A stretch of 64,000 nucleotides of DNA from Paenibacillus sp. L3-i20 (lineage in GTDB: Bacteria > Bacillota > Bacilli > Paenibacillales > Paenibacillaceae), in the NCBI RefSeq assembly GCF_022180385.2, contig NZ_BQME02000002.1, positions 1,116,001-1,180,000 on the forward strand. Direction: 5' to 3'. The position numbers were made by a program, and so were the translations under genes. Below the pieces are notes generated by a model that made no database searches, was not told where the DNA came from, and saw nothing but the letters and a program-made list of their open reading frames with translations. Of the stretch, positions 1-8,805 are shown one piece after another. The stretch's first letter is position 1. The number at the start of each line of letters is the position of its first letter.

Positions 1-226
1 ACTGCGCGTCTAAAGCCTGCACTTGCTTTTCTTCTTCGGTAGGTTCGTTACCGCCCTGGTTCTTGGCATTCGAGTCAGGTGTATTTACTTCTACTTCGAT
101 AGCCTGCGCTTTACCCTCGTTTATAAGGGCTAAAGCGCTCTTTTCGCTAACTTTGATTATTTCCCCAACGGGAACATCAACGCCTTCTTTAGATACTCCC
201 ATTCCTGTTACAAGTACTTTATGCAT
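1..226 (-). CDS. Small phage head-region protein (3' end cut by window edge)
   Basis: An ATG at 226 opens a frame that stays open to position 1, so at least 75 residues are encoded and the C-terminus lies outside the window. It begins MHKVLVTGMGVSKEGVDVPV and continues with a segment ending KSALALINEGKAQAIEVE. That pattern resembles short phage proteins found beside capsid genes, in which a beta-rich segment is followed by a helix ending in a Gly-Lys-Ala turn. The tail is Glu/Gln-rich. It follows the major capsid gene by about 70 bases, in the head-to-tail joining part of the late operon. No function is assigned. Confidence 0.7.
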   Translation of the reverse strand, partial: MHKVLVTGMGVSKEGVDVPVGEIIKVSEKSALALINEGKAQAIEVEVNTPDSNAKNQGGNEPTEEEKQVQALDAQ

Positions 227-298
227 TTCATATACTCCCTTCGACTTATCAGATTTTAGGTTTAAGGGGCAGTCGAAACTGCCCAGGATTTCGGGTAC

Positions 299-1312
299 TT
301 ATTGCGCCAATACTGTAGTTTGGAAAATAAGATTTGGGTTTGTAATTTTCGGGAACGACGATGCTACTACGTTAATAACCGAACGTGTAGGTAGTTTAAG
401 GTCAATTGTTTCCGCGAAAATGCCTGGTCTCATTTCATTTTCAATAGTAGGCCCAATCAACTGTTCGCCGATTTCGCCGCCTTCACGAAGGAACACACCT
501 TTTTTAGGATTAAGTAGTCGTGCGGTTGTGCGTGCACCAGTATTAGGGTCGCGGTATGTTACTTGTCCGTCCCATGCTTCTACGCCCGGCATATTTCGAC
601 CAGTTAGAAATGCGTTTAGCTCCGCGATAGTAATAAGCTTGTCCGATAATCCCGTAATTTGTTTACGTACTAGGGTATCGTTCAACATTCTGTTAATTAC
701 AGCTGTAGAAGTTAGATATTGGGCAGGGGTAACGCCGTTTAGATCCTTATACAACGCAACCCAAGCTTCATAATCGGCAAGGATGGTAGGGTTTAAATCA
801 TCCCAACGAATAGCTGCGGTCTTTTTGTTAGAAGAAGGTACACCGAAGTCAGTAGTTAGGATGACCCCATCTTTGTTGTAATTTAGCACCCCTTCTGTAA
901 GCGCCTGCGCGCCCATCCATTCAATACGTGCGTCTACGTTCTGCTTAATTTGTACAGTCTTGCCGAGCAACTGCGTTTCCGCTAGAGTGCGTCGTGTAGG
1001 GTCGCTAGATTTATCCATTAGCGCGCCTAGTTCTTCTTTTGTTACTAAATAGCCCTGTGCGATATCCGCAATTTCCCCAGATACTTTACGCATTGGGTCG
1101 CGGTCAGTTAATGGAACGTCTCCTAACGCCGAAACGATATTTGCCATATCAGCCTGGCGTGTTACGTAAGACTCATGAAATTTAGTGTCAAATGTTTCAA
1201 CTCGTGGAAGAAACCGCCCCATAATATTCTCCACTTTTACTGGTACGTTTTGAATAAACCGCGTAAATAGCGGATTTGAAAATTTATCGCTGTACTGTGC
1301 TAATCCTGCCAT
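299..1312 (-). CDS. Major capsid protein
   Basis: A protein of 337 residues, counted from the ATG at 1312, which has GGAGG eight bases upstream; an earlier in-frame start lacks such a site. It should form the shell of the phage head. The call rests on size, on its place after portal, MuF protein, scaffold and decoration genes, and on the general look of the sequence (N-terminal arm, then alternating charged and beta segments such as VPVKVENIMGRFLPRVETFD). It resembles the capsid-E-like group of HK97-fold proteins, but the fold is inferred. Upstream lie a strong terminator and a candidate repressor-controlled promoter, so it may be transcribed separately from the genes before it. Confidence 0.8.
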   Translation of the reverse strand: MAGLAQYSDKFSNPLFTRFIQNVPVKVENIMGRFLPRVETFDTKFHESYVTRQADMANIVSALGDVPLTDRDPMRKVSGEIADIAQGYLVTKEELGALMDKSSDPTRRTLAETQLLGKTVQIKQNVDARIEWMGAQALTEGVLNYNKDGVILTTDFGVPSSNKKTAAIRWDDLNPTILADYEAWVALYKDLNGVTPAQYLTSTAVINRMLNDTLVRKQITGLSDKLITIAELNAFLTGRNMPGVEAWDGQVTYRDPNTGARTTARLLNPKKGVFLREGGEIGEQLIGPTIENEMRPGIFAETIDLKLPTRSVINVVASSFPKITNPNLIFQTTVLAQ

Positions 1313-1350
1313 GTTTTTATTCCTCCTGTGGGTGTTTTTTGTGGACAACA

Positions 1351-1377
1351 AAAAGCGACTGGAATCCAGTCGCTTTT
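1351..1377 (-). terminator. Intrinsic terminator between decoration and capsid genes
   Basis: A 12-bp perfect stem (AAAAGCGACTGG with its complement) closes a three-base loop, with T-rich sequence on the minus-strand side (CTTTTTGTTG). It lies 30 bases after the decoration-protein stop and just before the capsid gene, so it should end transcripts coming from upstream. It overlaps the -10 region of the candidate promoter at 1375-1402. Confidence 0.8.
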
Positions 1378-1402
1378 ATCTACAGATAACGATATGGGTA
1401 AA
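1374..1402 (-). promoter_or_regulatory. Candidate promoter with embedded repressor operator before capsid gene
   Basis: On the minus strand TTTACC (1397-1402) is 16 bases from GATAAA (1375-1380). The 18-bp dyad TTTTATCTACAGATAACG (1374-1391) fills most of the spacer. An A/T-rich tract lies upstream. The same arrangement recurs at 19,338-19,366 and 24,242-24,270. The dyad matches the operators at the cro/cI switch, so the prophage repressor probably silences this promoter. The -10 match to consensus is only partial. Confidence 0.55.
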
Positions 1403-1407
1403 AATTT

Positions 1408-1824
1408 TTAGACTGTAAGGTAACGGATTTGAGGCGTCGCAGCCTTAAAGCCTGTTGTTACACCAATTAGTTGGCCTTCGTATACAGCCGCGCGAATCAA
1501 CGCTTGCCCGAAAATCGTATCGGGGTTCGTGCCGTCGTCCTTTACTACCAGCTTGATAGACTGGTCAAGAATCACCGGGTTATCGTGCGTCGCAGGGATA
1601 TTGCCCGCAGCGTCTACAACGCCCGCCGTATTGTACGGTACGTATTTCTTCGTAGCTTTCTCCCTTACTAAACATTGGCCTTCAAGAATCAGCGCTCCTA
1701 CAGCGAATTTTGTACCGTCTAGTGTACCGCCGATAGGCATAACCTGGTAATCCGCGCTTGCCTTAATTTCCTTACTTCCCAGTACGGCGTCTTTGCGAAT
1801 CTGACCGTCATAAGTTCCTGGCAT
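1408..1824 (-). CDS. Head decoration/stabilisation-like protein
   Basis: A 138-residue protein directly upstream of the major capsid gene. It begins MPGTYDGQIRKDAVLGS and is beta-rich, with recurrent Gly and Val (GTLDGTKFAVGALILEGQ) and a short C-terminus ending in RYLTV. In siphophages this slot usually holds a lambda gpD-like or other trimeric protein that binds the outside of the capsid, which is the basis for the call; no residue motif proves it. The ATG at 1824 has GGAGG eight bases before it. Its leader holds one of two nearly identical 26-bp repeats. Confidence 0.55.
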   Translation of the reverse strand: MPGTYDGQIRKDAVLGSKEIKASADYQVMPIGGTLDGTKFAVGALILEGQCLVREKATKKYVPYNTAGVVDAAGNIPATHDNPVILDQSIKLVVKDDGTNPDTIFGQALIRAAVYEGQLIGVTTGFKAATPQIRYLTV

Positions 1825-1849
1825 GTTTGATTCCTCCTATTTTTTACTC

Positions 1850-1875
1850 AAGTTGTCTTTACTTCTTTACTTCTT
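1850..1875. repeat. 26-bp leader repeat, copy 1
   Basis: On the minus strand this is purine-rich and built from tandem AAGTAAAGA units. It matches 11,082-11,107 at 25 of 26 positions. Both copies lie 22-25 bases upstream of a late-gene start codon (1824 and 11,059), so they may bind a regulator or act in the mRNA leader. Confidence 0.6.
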
Positions 1876-1884
1876 CACTTCTCT

Positions 1885-2664
1885 TTACGGGCCTTCTGAC
1901 TTGATACCTACGCTGGAAAGCATGGCTGCCAACGCGGCGTCTTCTTTGGACTTATTAGCAGGCTTACCACCACTAGCCCCTCCACCAGGTGTCTTCCCGG
2001 AGAGTCTACCACTATTCGCTCCGTTTTTATCGTCGTCAACGCCATTATTATCGTTGTCGTCGTCTTCGGGAGACTTAAATAGATTCGGTTCAGCTTTTGC
2101 CAGCTTTCGAAGTACTAGCTCTACGCTTCGTTTTTCGGGTACATCGTATTCGTCGTACTCGATCTCATCGGCATAATCGCGCAGAGCACGTACTACCTGG
2201 TTAGGATTAACCGGGGTATATTGACCTCCCACATTCCTAAGTACCGCGTTTTCCAGCGTAAGGTTTTTAAGTTGATCGCCCAGGGCTTTCGCTTTACTTG
2301 CATCCTTACGAAGTGTCGCTAGTTCCACTTCTGTAACAACGCCTTCTTTGCCTTTTTCACCTTTTACCAGGTTGACTACGTGCGCCATAAGACCCTTATT
2401 ATCTACGTCCAGCTCGATTCCCGCGGCTTTCAACTCTTTACGCAGAAGGGTACGCGACTTCGTAACTACGATTCGGTCTACGTCTTCCTGGCTGTAGATC
2501 AGTTCGCCGCCTTCCGGGGCTTTAGGGTCAAATTTTAATGCTGCGTCGTGTTCTTCCTGGTTAATTACTTCGTCTTCCAGGCCTTCGGCTACCTTCGCGT
2601 CGTAAACGTCCTTCGTAATCTTTCCTGCGCGGTATCTTTCCTGCAATTTTTTCAGCCAGTCCAT
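1885..2664 (-). CDS. Capsid scaffold-like protein
   Basis: A 259-residue hydrophilic protein. The N-terminus has charged helical segments (MDWLKKLQERYRAGKITKD). The middle is strongly helical with coiled-coil character (VELATLRKDASKAKALGDQL). The last 70 residues are Asp/Asn/Gly/Lys-rich and probably disordered. A charged helical protein of this size between the MuF gene and the capsid genes is typical of the scaffold that guides procapsid assembly. The ATG at 2664 follows AAGGGATACAGTT. There is no protease motif. The role is inferred from composition and position. Confidence 0.7.
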   Translation of the reverse strand: MDWLKKLQERYRAGKITKDVYDAKVAEGLEDEVINQEEHDAALKFDPKAPEGGELIYSQEDVDRIVVTKSRTLLRKELKAAGIELDVDNKGLMAHVVNLVKGEKGKEGVVTEVELATLRKDASKAKALGDQLKNLTLENAVLRNVGGQYTPVNPNQVVRALRDYADEIEYDEYDVPEKRSVELVLRKLAKAEPNLFKSPEDDDNDNNGVDDDKNGANSGRLSGKTPGGGASGGKPANKSKEDAALAAMLSSVGIKSEGP

Positions 2665-2966
2665 AACTGTATCCCTTCCAGCGCAGTATTAAGGGCTGCC
2701 CCTATATGCGCCCCGTTGTTCTCGATACGGGTAAACGAGTTTTTTGGCCCCGTTATCCGGGTATATAGAAAAGGCCCTCATCTGTAAAAGCCTGGGGCCA
2801 ATCTATTTATTATTTAATTCCTGGCCGCTAGACCCTGGCTATTTGGTAGTGAACTACGCACGGTTAATTTTGCATGGACATATCATCAACTACATATCGT
2901 GCAAATTTGCAGCGCGTTTCGCGTCCCTTTTGTATTAGTGTCCAGGTCGGCAGCGGCCAGGCTGCA
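2665..2966. other. Non-coding gap before scaffold gene, with a weak terminator
   Basis: No plausible gene is seen on either strand. On the minus strand a five-pair stem (GGCCC at 2795-2799 with GGGCC at 2773-2777) and a 17-base loop are followed by TTTTCTATATA, which could terminate transcripts leaving the 2967-3245 gene. A TTTACC element at 2730-2735 resembles the phage promoter modules but has no -10 at a suitable distance and only half an operator. Confidence 0.45.
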
Positions 2967-3245
2967 TTAGATAACGGCCCCAGGGGGTACGCTACCAGCT
3001 TCGGGTACTTCCCCGGTGTATACAGCCGTGGTTAGTACCCGGTCGATAATCAGCATAGCTGATAAGGCGCTACGTAAGTGCTGGGTTTCTGTCTGCTGCC
3101 CTACTGGGCCAACCAGTTCGCCTTCGAGGTTAGCTGCTTCTGCTATTACCATACGTATAGCCGTTCCGTTCCCAGTTAAGCTTCCGTCTTGCCAGGCTAT
3201 ATTTACTTCGTGTGTTCTTATTTTGCCAGCTGCTTCGAATCTCAT
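2967..3245 (-). CDS. Phage protein of unknown function
   Basis: A 92-residue protein whose ATG overlaps the stop of the MuF-type head gene by four bases, so the two are probably translated together. It starts MRFEAAGKIRTHEVNIAWQD and has an amphipathic helical middle (HLRSALSAMLIIDRVLTTAV). No signal peptide, cysteine motif or known domain is visible. Its place between head morphogenesis and scaffold genes suggests an accessory part in head assembly. Confidence 0.65.
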   Translation of the reverse strand: MRFEAAGKIRTHEVNIAWQDGSLTGNGTAIRMVIAEAANLEGELVGPVGQQTETQHLRSALSAMLIIDRVLTTAVYTGEVPEAGSVPPGAVI

Positions 3246-5290
3246 TTAGACGCCAGTACCCCCAATACGAAGTTATAGTAATCCGGGTCGGATTCAATCT
3301 TGTAGCTTCCTGTAAAGACGCTTTCGGCACCCATTGTAAAGATTTCGAAGTACGATGTTTCCTTATTGCCGTAGTCTTTACCCATATACCTCGATAGGAA
3401 TTTATCGAAGCGCGCTTTTTCGCTTTTAGCGTAGCCGGAAGATGCTAAACCCTCCCCAAGCCATTCTAAGGATTCGCCAGCCGTCCTTCGGTCGTAAAAT
3501 TCCTTTTCAAGCTTTTTAATTCCGGGTATAACGTGTTCAAATCTATGGCCGAACTCATGTACTGACACACGGGTTAAACTGTCGTCCGTGCTGCCGCTTA
3601 TCTTGAAATCAGCAATATGCCCTTTAAGACCACCCGAATAATAGCCCCGGCTTACTACCTTCGCATCTAGGTTGTTAAAACTGTGCGATTTTTCTAGCCA
3701 ATCAGTCGGGTAATACCTCTGCGCCCGCATTATAGCATCTTTCGCCTTGGTATGGCTACCACTTTCCCAATTATGGGCTTTATTGCTACCCATTGGTCTA
3801 ATTTCAGCCAGCGCCTTTATAGCTTCTTCGCCGCGCAACCTGGTAAGGGCCTTCTTCGCAGTGTCAAGTTCCTGCCGCTTTGCCGTAAGCTGGCGGCTGT
3901 TTTCGACACTCCATGTATTGTATTCCTTATACCGTTCATTATAATTCGGGTCGCTCCAAGCCATAGCCAGTATCGCGTCTGTTTTTTCTCTGCTTTCTTC
4001 GTATAACGCGTCGGCTTCGTCCGTAAGTAAGTCTATACGAAGCTGTAGGGCAGGTGCTACTTCGGCTACCCTGCGTTCTAATTCCTTCCGTACGACGTCT
4101 CCTACTTGCCGAGCCTGCTCTTCGCTATCGACGCCAGCGCCTAAAAGTTGCTTTGTCTCTGCTAGCCACGGTGCTATAACCGCAGCTGCTGTAGTTGCCT
4201 TCGCTATTACTTGGGCCGGGCCACGTTCATTTCTACGCAAGTACCGACTAGGATTGTCATTACGTAGTCTTTCGTCTAAATCTATACCCCGTTCCTTCGC
4301 ATATGCCTGGTAATCCTTCGCTTTCGTGTAAATCCGTTCACCGAAGGCGTCCTGGGTATCTCCGTCACCCCTGGCGATTCGTTCCCCATCCCTTACACCT
4401 AAAGAAGCTAACTTAGGTGTCCATTTGCATCTACAATGCGGGTGATTCGGCATTCGGGCACCTGGTATACCCGGCATTTCCGGGGTGTCATACGCTAGAT
4501 CATATATCTTGCCATCGTTGGCAGCGTCCTTTGGAGCTGTCTTGCTGTCCAGGGTTGCGTTCCAGCGTTTACCTTCCAGCAGATCAGCATTTTGCATGAA
4601 TAAATGGCTCGCACCCTGCCCCGCTGCTCGATTCATCTCGGTTCGTGCTAGTCTTACGCTATTATGGTAGCCTTCCCTGGCAATATCTTGAATTCGGCGC
4701 GCTATCCGCGGGGTATCCCAGCCTTTTTGTATAGCTTCTTCGACTGCTTCCCGCATTTTCAACCCTAAAAAGGCGGTATTTGCACGTAACCGTTGGCTGT
4801 ACGTATTACCATCGGGTAACCAGGGGTTCGCTAGTACCCCCATTATTTGGGCGCTGGTTACTACCGGGGTAAAGATAGCAGTTTGCGCTGCTTCTTGTAA
4901 GCCAAAAGCATTGAAGTATAGGCTATCGATATAAGTGTAAGCCAGGTTATTCGTAAGTTTGTCAGGCTGTTCCGCTTCGCTTACATACCGTAGCAGTTTG
5001 CCCAAGTGTTTCAGCGCCCGTTGCATGTTTCTACGTTTGGCGGCCTCTATTGGTTGCCTGCGAATCGGTACGCCGTTAGCGTCTACGATTTCCCCTACTA
5101 TCTTCGCCATTTCTTCGCCTATAACCTTCCCGGCTCTCTGCCAAAAAGGTGCGATTTCTGCGGCGTACTGCGCTGCTCGCTTGTCCAGTATGTCGTTATA
5201 CTTGTTTACATGGGCGTCCAAGCGAGCTTCTCGATCCGCTATGGCTTTATCTAATTCCGCTTTCTTCGGTGGCTGCGGATTACTAGCCAT
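3242..5290 (-). CDS. MuF/SPP1 gp7-like head morphogenesis protein with zincin-like C-terminal domain
   Basis: A 682-residue protein. The first half matches the MuF (SPP1 gp7) minor head family: a helical region ending with ARTEMNRAAGQGASHLF and the hallmark HPHCRCKW near residues 280-290. Such proteins sit inside the procapsid near the portal and may be ejected with DNA. The second half is extra. After a charged coiled-coil stretch (about 370-500) comes a domain with VHEFGHRFEH, giving an HExxH zinc site at residues 578-582, and a later YFEIFTMGAESVF segment whose Glu could be a third ligand. The gene lies between portal and scaffold. MuF fusions to C-terminal effectors are known in temperate phages as polymorphic toxins; whether this domain is a toxin, a capsid maturation protease or inactive is open. 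Confidence 0.8.
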   Translation of the reverse strand: MASNPQPPKKAELDKAIADREARLDAHVNKYNDILDKRAAQYAAEIAPFWQRAGKVIGEEMAKIVGEIVDANGVPIRRQPIEAAKRRNMQRALKHLGKLLRYVSEAEQPDKLTNNLAYTYIDSLYFNAFGLQEAAQTAIFTPVVTSAQIMGVLANPWLPDGNTYSQRLRANTAFLGLKMREAVEEAIQKGWDTPRIARRIQDIAREGYHNSVRLARTEMNRAAGQGASHLFMQNADLLEGKRWNATLDSKTAPKDAANDGKIYDLAYDTPEMPGIPGARMPNHPHCRCKWTPKLASLGVRDGERIARGDGDTQDAFGERIYTKAKDYQAYAKERGIDLDERLRNDNPSRYLRRNERGPAQVIAKATTAAAVIAPWLAETKQLLGAGVDSEEQARQVGDVVRKELERRVAEVAPALQLRIDLLTDEADALYEESREKTDAILAMAWSDPNYNERYKEYNTWSVENSRQLTAKRQELDTAKKALTRLRGEEAIKALAEIRPMGSNKAHNWESGSHTKAKDAIMRAQRYYPTDWLEKSHSFNNLDAKVVSRGYYSGGLKGHIADFKISGSTDDSLTRVSVHEFGHRFEHVIPGIKKLEKEFYDRRTAGESLEWLGEGLASSGYAKSEKARFDKFLSRYMGKDYGNKETSYFEIFTMGAESVFTGSYKIESDPDYYNFVLGVLASK

Positions 5291-5308
5291 AACTTTACGC
5301 CCCTTTCA

Positions 5309-6940
5309 TTATGCATCCTCTACCTGGTCATTGTTTTCAACCGTTTTTGTACTGCCGAATTCTCCACCGAATCCTATAGCTGCTGCTGCATCTTTCGCAG
5401 CCTGCTCTTTCTGTGTCTTCATTTCGTCCAAAGCTGCCTTCGGATCGGGAATAAACCATAGCAATTCGTATAAGTACGAATCGGGCACAATCCCGGCCAT
5501 CTGCGCAACAATCTGCGCGATTTCCAGGTAATTCTGCGGCATGTTACGGTTTAGCGTGAAGTCTACCCAACTGGCTATGTACAGCTGTACGCTGGCCGGG
5601 GGGGACTGATTCCCGGTAAGTATGTCATAGACTTTTTCTTGGTCTACTTTGCCGTCGTTAACTAAGCGACGCGCATTAAGAAAGTCGGTAAGGATTGCTA
5701 CTAGATTCTTTACAGCCCCGGTAAAGTAAACTTCCTTCTTTCCGGCCTTAATATCGACGCCCGCATATTTCACGTTGATCTCTGTTGCCGTAGCCCCCGA
5801 GAGATCGGATAGTTTCGGGATAAACGCCTTTTCGTGCAGCGTATCCCGTAGCCTATTCAAGTAATTTTCTACGGCCTGGTCGTCCTGGGGCGGTGCGATG
5901 AATTTCGCGTCACTCGCGCCATTTTTTAGGGCGATGGCCCGCGCTCTACGCATAGCCATTACTTCGCCTTCGGCTGCATTCTTCGTATTTCCCAGGGTTG
6001 CCCCGATGAATACAAGGAAAGCGTCTTGCAAGCGGTCTACCAGGTTCGCCTTATCGCTTATGGCGTTCGCGTACTCGTCTACCAGGTCAATGATTCCCCC
6101 TGCCAGGTCAGATACGCCCGCCTTCTTCTTTCTTTCGCTGTAAGTCGCCGGGGTTCCATTCACAAAGACGGAAACCGGGATACGTGCGGCCATGTGTTCG
6201 AAGACTGCGGCCAGGTTCTCGCTGGGTGCTTCGTTTGGGTCTAATTTGTATTCCATTCCGTCGTCACTTACCAGCCAGGTAACGAAGCGCTGGTCATATA
6301 TTTCGACTTTGGTAATGGTCTTCGGCGTTTCTTCGCCCTCTGTATAAACCTGGGTTTCATATGCCCGGATAACTAGGCGCAGTCTGTTACGTGGGTCGTA
6401 TACTGGAATAATTTCCTGTATCGGGAATTCCTCGTAATCGATATTCCCGGATTCGTCTACCCATCCCAGGCTGGCCGACTGCCCGCCGATGCTGCCCTGG
6501 GTAAGCATTTCACGCAATACCCGCTGACCTTCTTCGGTTACGAGAAGTTCCAGTAGTTCTTTTCGGTAAGCTTCCAGCAGCTTCTTCTTTTCCGGGGCTG
6601 GCTCGCCTCCGTCTTCCTTGTCTTCGAAGGCCCATACGATGGGCTTCCCCAGCATGTAATCTACTACGAAGTCGATTACCACACCAGCCAGCGTAGCCTG
6701 TATTTTATGGTTTATATCGTCACCCCTGGCCTTGTCCCGATTATCGATACTATCCAGGTATCCGTCGTACGCTTTTTGGTATTTTTCTACCTTGTCTTCT
6801 TCTAGCTGCGTCTTATGACTGGCTATCACGCCTTTAAGCCATGCATTATTTTCAGCTACCCACTGGGCCGCAGCTGCTCGGGCTTCTACCAGGCCCTCTT
6901 GTGCTGAAAGTAGCTTCGGTATATTTCCTACCACCGCCAT
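5309..6940 (-). CDS. Portal protein (SPP1 gp6-like)
   Basis: A 543-residue protein forming the dodecameric ring through which DNA enters and leaves the head. The N-terminal part carries the SPP1-type signature region around INHKIQATLAGVVIDFVVDY and MLGKPIVWAFED. The central part has a long helix with DLAGGIIDLVDEYANAISD, and the C-terminal third has QSPPASVQLYIASWVDFTLN. Length suits the family (about 500). The ATG at 6940 follows GGAGGGG. It lies between the large terminase and MuF genes, the standard order terminase-portal-MuF. The C-terminal tail is acidic and probably flexible. Confidence 0.88.
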   Translation of the reverse strand: MAVVGNIPKLLSAQEGLVEARAAAAQWVAENNAWLKGVIASHKTQLEEDKVEKYQKAYDGYLDSIDNRDKARGDDINHKIQATLAGVVIDFVVDYMLGKPIVWAFEDKEDGGEPAPEKKKLLEAYRKELLELLVTEEGQRVLREMLTQGSIGGQSASLGWVDESGNIDYEEFPIQEIIPVYDPRNRLRLVIRAYETQVYTEGEETPKTITKVEIYDQRFVTWLVSDDGMEYKLDPNEAPSENLAAVFEHMAARIPVSVFVNGTPATYSERKKKAGVSDLAGGIIDLVDEYANAISDKANLVDRLQDAFLVFIGATLGNTKNAAEGEVMAMRRARAIALKNGASDAKFIAPPQDDQAVENYLNRLRDTLHEKAFIPKLSDLSGATATEINVKYAGVDIKAGKKEVYFTGAVKNLVAILTDFLNARRLVNDGKVDQEKVYDILTGNQSPPASVQLYIASWVDFTLNRNMPQNYLEIAQIVAQMAGIVPDSYLYELLWFIPDPKAALDEMKTQKEQAAKDAAAAIGFGGEFGSTKTVENNDQVEDA

Positions 6941-6969
6941 TTTAGCCCCTCCTTTCCGTCATCTTGAAG

Positions 6970-8664
6970 TTACCCTCCTATATCATCCCGATTGTAGGCC
7001 GACGCTTTGCGGCCTTCCGGGTCTTTTATCATGTACGCGGCCCTTATCAGCAGAAAAAGCCCTATAGCTACGTCGTCATGGGGTACATGGCCTTCGCGTC
7101 GGGGCTTTGCTGTGTGCGGTACGTGAAAGTTAATCTTTTGTTCTTTTTTCGCTACCCTTACTAGGTTTTCAAGCTGCCAGCGGGCTTCGTCGTACAAGTC
7201 AGCCTGCTGCGGATTGTCTGCCGGGCGTCGTGGCATACGGAAAAGGCCACCTTTGACGTAAGAGTAGGCCAGGTATCCCAGCTTACTTTTATTTTCGTCA
7301 CCTGCGGCCTTGAATTTGTACGCTTCTATTTCCATTTCGGGCATCTGTTCGATTAGCCAGTAAATCAGCGCTTCGCCCAACCCTGTAGCATCCCCGCTGC
7401 CACCTGTACAGTTCCAGTGTTTTAGTATTGTCTTTATCTGTAACCGCTGCTGCGTATGCCCTTTGCCTACCCATTGATACCAGGCTACAGGGACTACAAC
7501 GCCGTCCGGGAATAGTTCGCCTATCGTAAGTATCGTAGCGTCGCGCTTATGGTTCCCGGCTTCTACTTCGTCTGCCAGTTCCGTAGGCTGTTCTTCCTGC
7601 CCGGCTACGTCTATAGAAAAGATATAGCTGCTTCCGGGCTTCGGCCCTTGCCTGGTTTCGTATAGACTGGCGAATATCCTGGCTATTTCTTCGTCACTAA
7701 AGTATTTGCCTATGGTGTCTACGAAGGTAAGGCGGTACTGCGTTTGTACGGCTATATGATTTTCGCCCAGTCGCGCTACAAGGTTTTCATAGAATTCCTT
7801 ATAGTTCGCATTCCCGGCTGCTATAACCCGGTCGGCGTCTATCTTAAATACTAGCTTCGGTCTGTAGCCTAGTTTCGGTTCTAGCCTGGCTTCCATATCA
7901 TAGGCCTGCTGCATCCCCTGGTATATAAAGCTACCCTTCGTCCAAGCAACTCCATAAAGTACGGTCGTCGCATTGTTAAAGCTCCCCATAGGCTGCGCGT
8001 CCCGGTTCCATTTTGCTTCGTCTATATCCTGGGCTTCGTCACCCTCTAGCAGCGTGAAGGCTGTCTGTGAAGCGACATTCGCTGTAGGGTTAATAGACAA
8101 AAACGCCCATTTATTCGAATCGCGGGGCTTACCTATATGATATTTATAGCCGTCGCTTTTCGTAAATGTGCGCTTCGTTAGGATACTTCCGGCCATGCCG
8201 CCCGCGTCAGGGGCGTCAGCGCCTTCTAACCTGTCCATACTGGCCTGTACCTGTGGCTTATGAACGGGCGCGAATTTAACTCCGCTTATCCGTTCGCCAT
8301 GATACCAGCCATACAATAACAGGTAATGCTGCACGAAGGCGCTTATTTCATTCTTACCTGCCTGGCGGCTTATCATTACCACGATAAACCAGCCTAAGCC
8401 CTGTAAAGCCGAGTATATGATAGCGTCGGCTACTTCCAGCTGATAGTCATACGGGTCATTCTTACGAAGTAGCCGCCAGGCCGTCCGTATGTTTTCCCGT
8501 AGAAAGAGTTCATCCAGGCTCGCTATCGTATTGTAGGGCAGGGCGTCCCTGGCTTCGGTTACAGTCTTCGGCACGCTTACTACTGTGGGCGCGCCGCTTA
8601 TTGGGTCTGTATCTGCCAGGTAATCGTATTCGATTAGCTTATACGCGCTGCTGCCGTCTATCAT
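6970..8664 (-). CDS. terL: Terminase large subunit
   Basis: A 564-residue packaging motor protein, ATPase plus nuclease. The ATPase half shows a Walker A-like VVMISRQAGKNE and Walker B TLLEGDEAQDID. The RNase H-like nuclease half has the expected acidic positions in YIFSIDVAGQEE, GGSGDATGLGEALIYWL and PHDDVAIGLFLLI. It cuts concatemeric DNA and pumps it through the portal encoded next door. The ATG at 8664 overlaps the stop of the 39-residue gene upstream by four bases, so the two are probably translationally coupled. The spacing to the portal gene is 29 bases. Confidence 0.92.
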   Translation of the reverse strand: MIDGSSAYKLIEYDYLADTDPISGAPTVVSVPKTVTEARDALPYNTIASLDELFLRENIRTAWRLLRKNDPYDYQLEVADAIIYSALQGLGWFIVVMISRQAGKNEISAFVQHYLLLYGWYHGERISGVKFAPVHKPQVQASMDRLEGADAPDAGGMAGSILTKRTFTKSDGYKYHIGKPRDSNKWAFLSINPTANVASQTAFTLLEGDEAQDIDEAKWNRDAQPMGSFNNATTVLYGVAWTKGSFIYQGMQQAYDMEARLEPKLGYRPKLVFKIDADRVIAAGNANYKEFYENLVARLGENHIAVQTQYRLTFVDTIGKYFSDEEIARIFASLYETRQGPKPGSSYIFSIDVAGQEEQPTELADEVEAGNHKRDATILTIGELFPDGVVVPVAWYQWVGKGHTQQRLQIKTILKHWNCTGGSGDATGLGEALIYWLIEQMPEMEIEAYKFKAAGDENKSKLGYLAYSYVKGGLFRMPRRPADNPQQADLYDEARWQLENLVRVAKKEQKINFHVPHTAKPRREGHVPHDDVAIGLFLLIRAAYMIKDPEGRKASAYNRDDIGG

Positions 8665-8780
8665 GGCTGTAACCCGGCCAGCTTAATGATAGCGTCAGGT
8701 TTTAAGTGCTTATATTCTTGCGGCCTTACTCCTTGCGCCGTTAGAATTTCGATTGCCTGGGCTAATGTTCCCTGTGCCAT
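8661..8780 (-). CDS. 39-residue protein coupled to the large terminase
   Basis: A very short gene starting at the ATG at 8780, which has AAAGGGG at good spacing, and ending in an ATGA overlap with the terminase start. The product begins MAQGTLAQAIEILTAQG and is predicted to be largely helical. An upstream in-frame extension to 8912 exists, but it would read through the terminator at 8806-8827 and lacks a good ribosome site. It may be a translation leader for terL or a small packaging helper; nothing in the sequence decides. Confidence 0.6.
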   Translation of the reverse strand: MAQGTLAQAIEILTAQGVRPQEYKHLKPDAIIKLAGLQP

Positions 8781-8805
8781 AATCCGCGCCCCTTTCGTGA
8801 AATGT

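Noticed and set aside
63..773. Long plus-strand open frame opposite the capsid gene
   Set aside because: It is antisense to a well-supported capsid gene, has no ribosome site and an unnatural composition.
2703..2735. Another member of the TTTACC promoter module before the scaffold gene
   Set aside because: There is no -10 at 15-18 bases and only half an operator, so it was not counted with the others.
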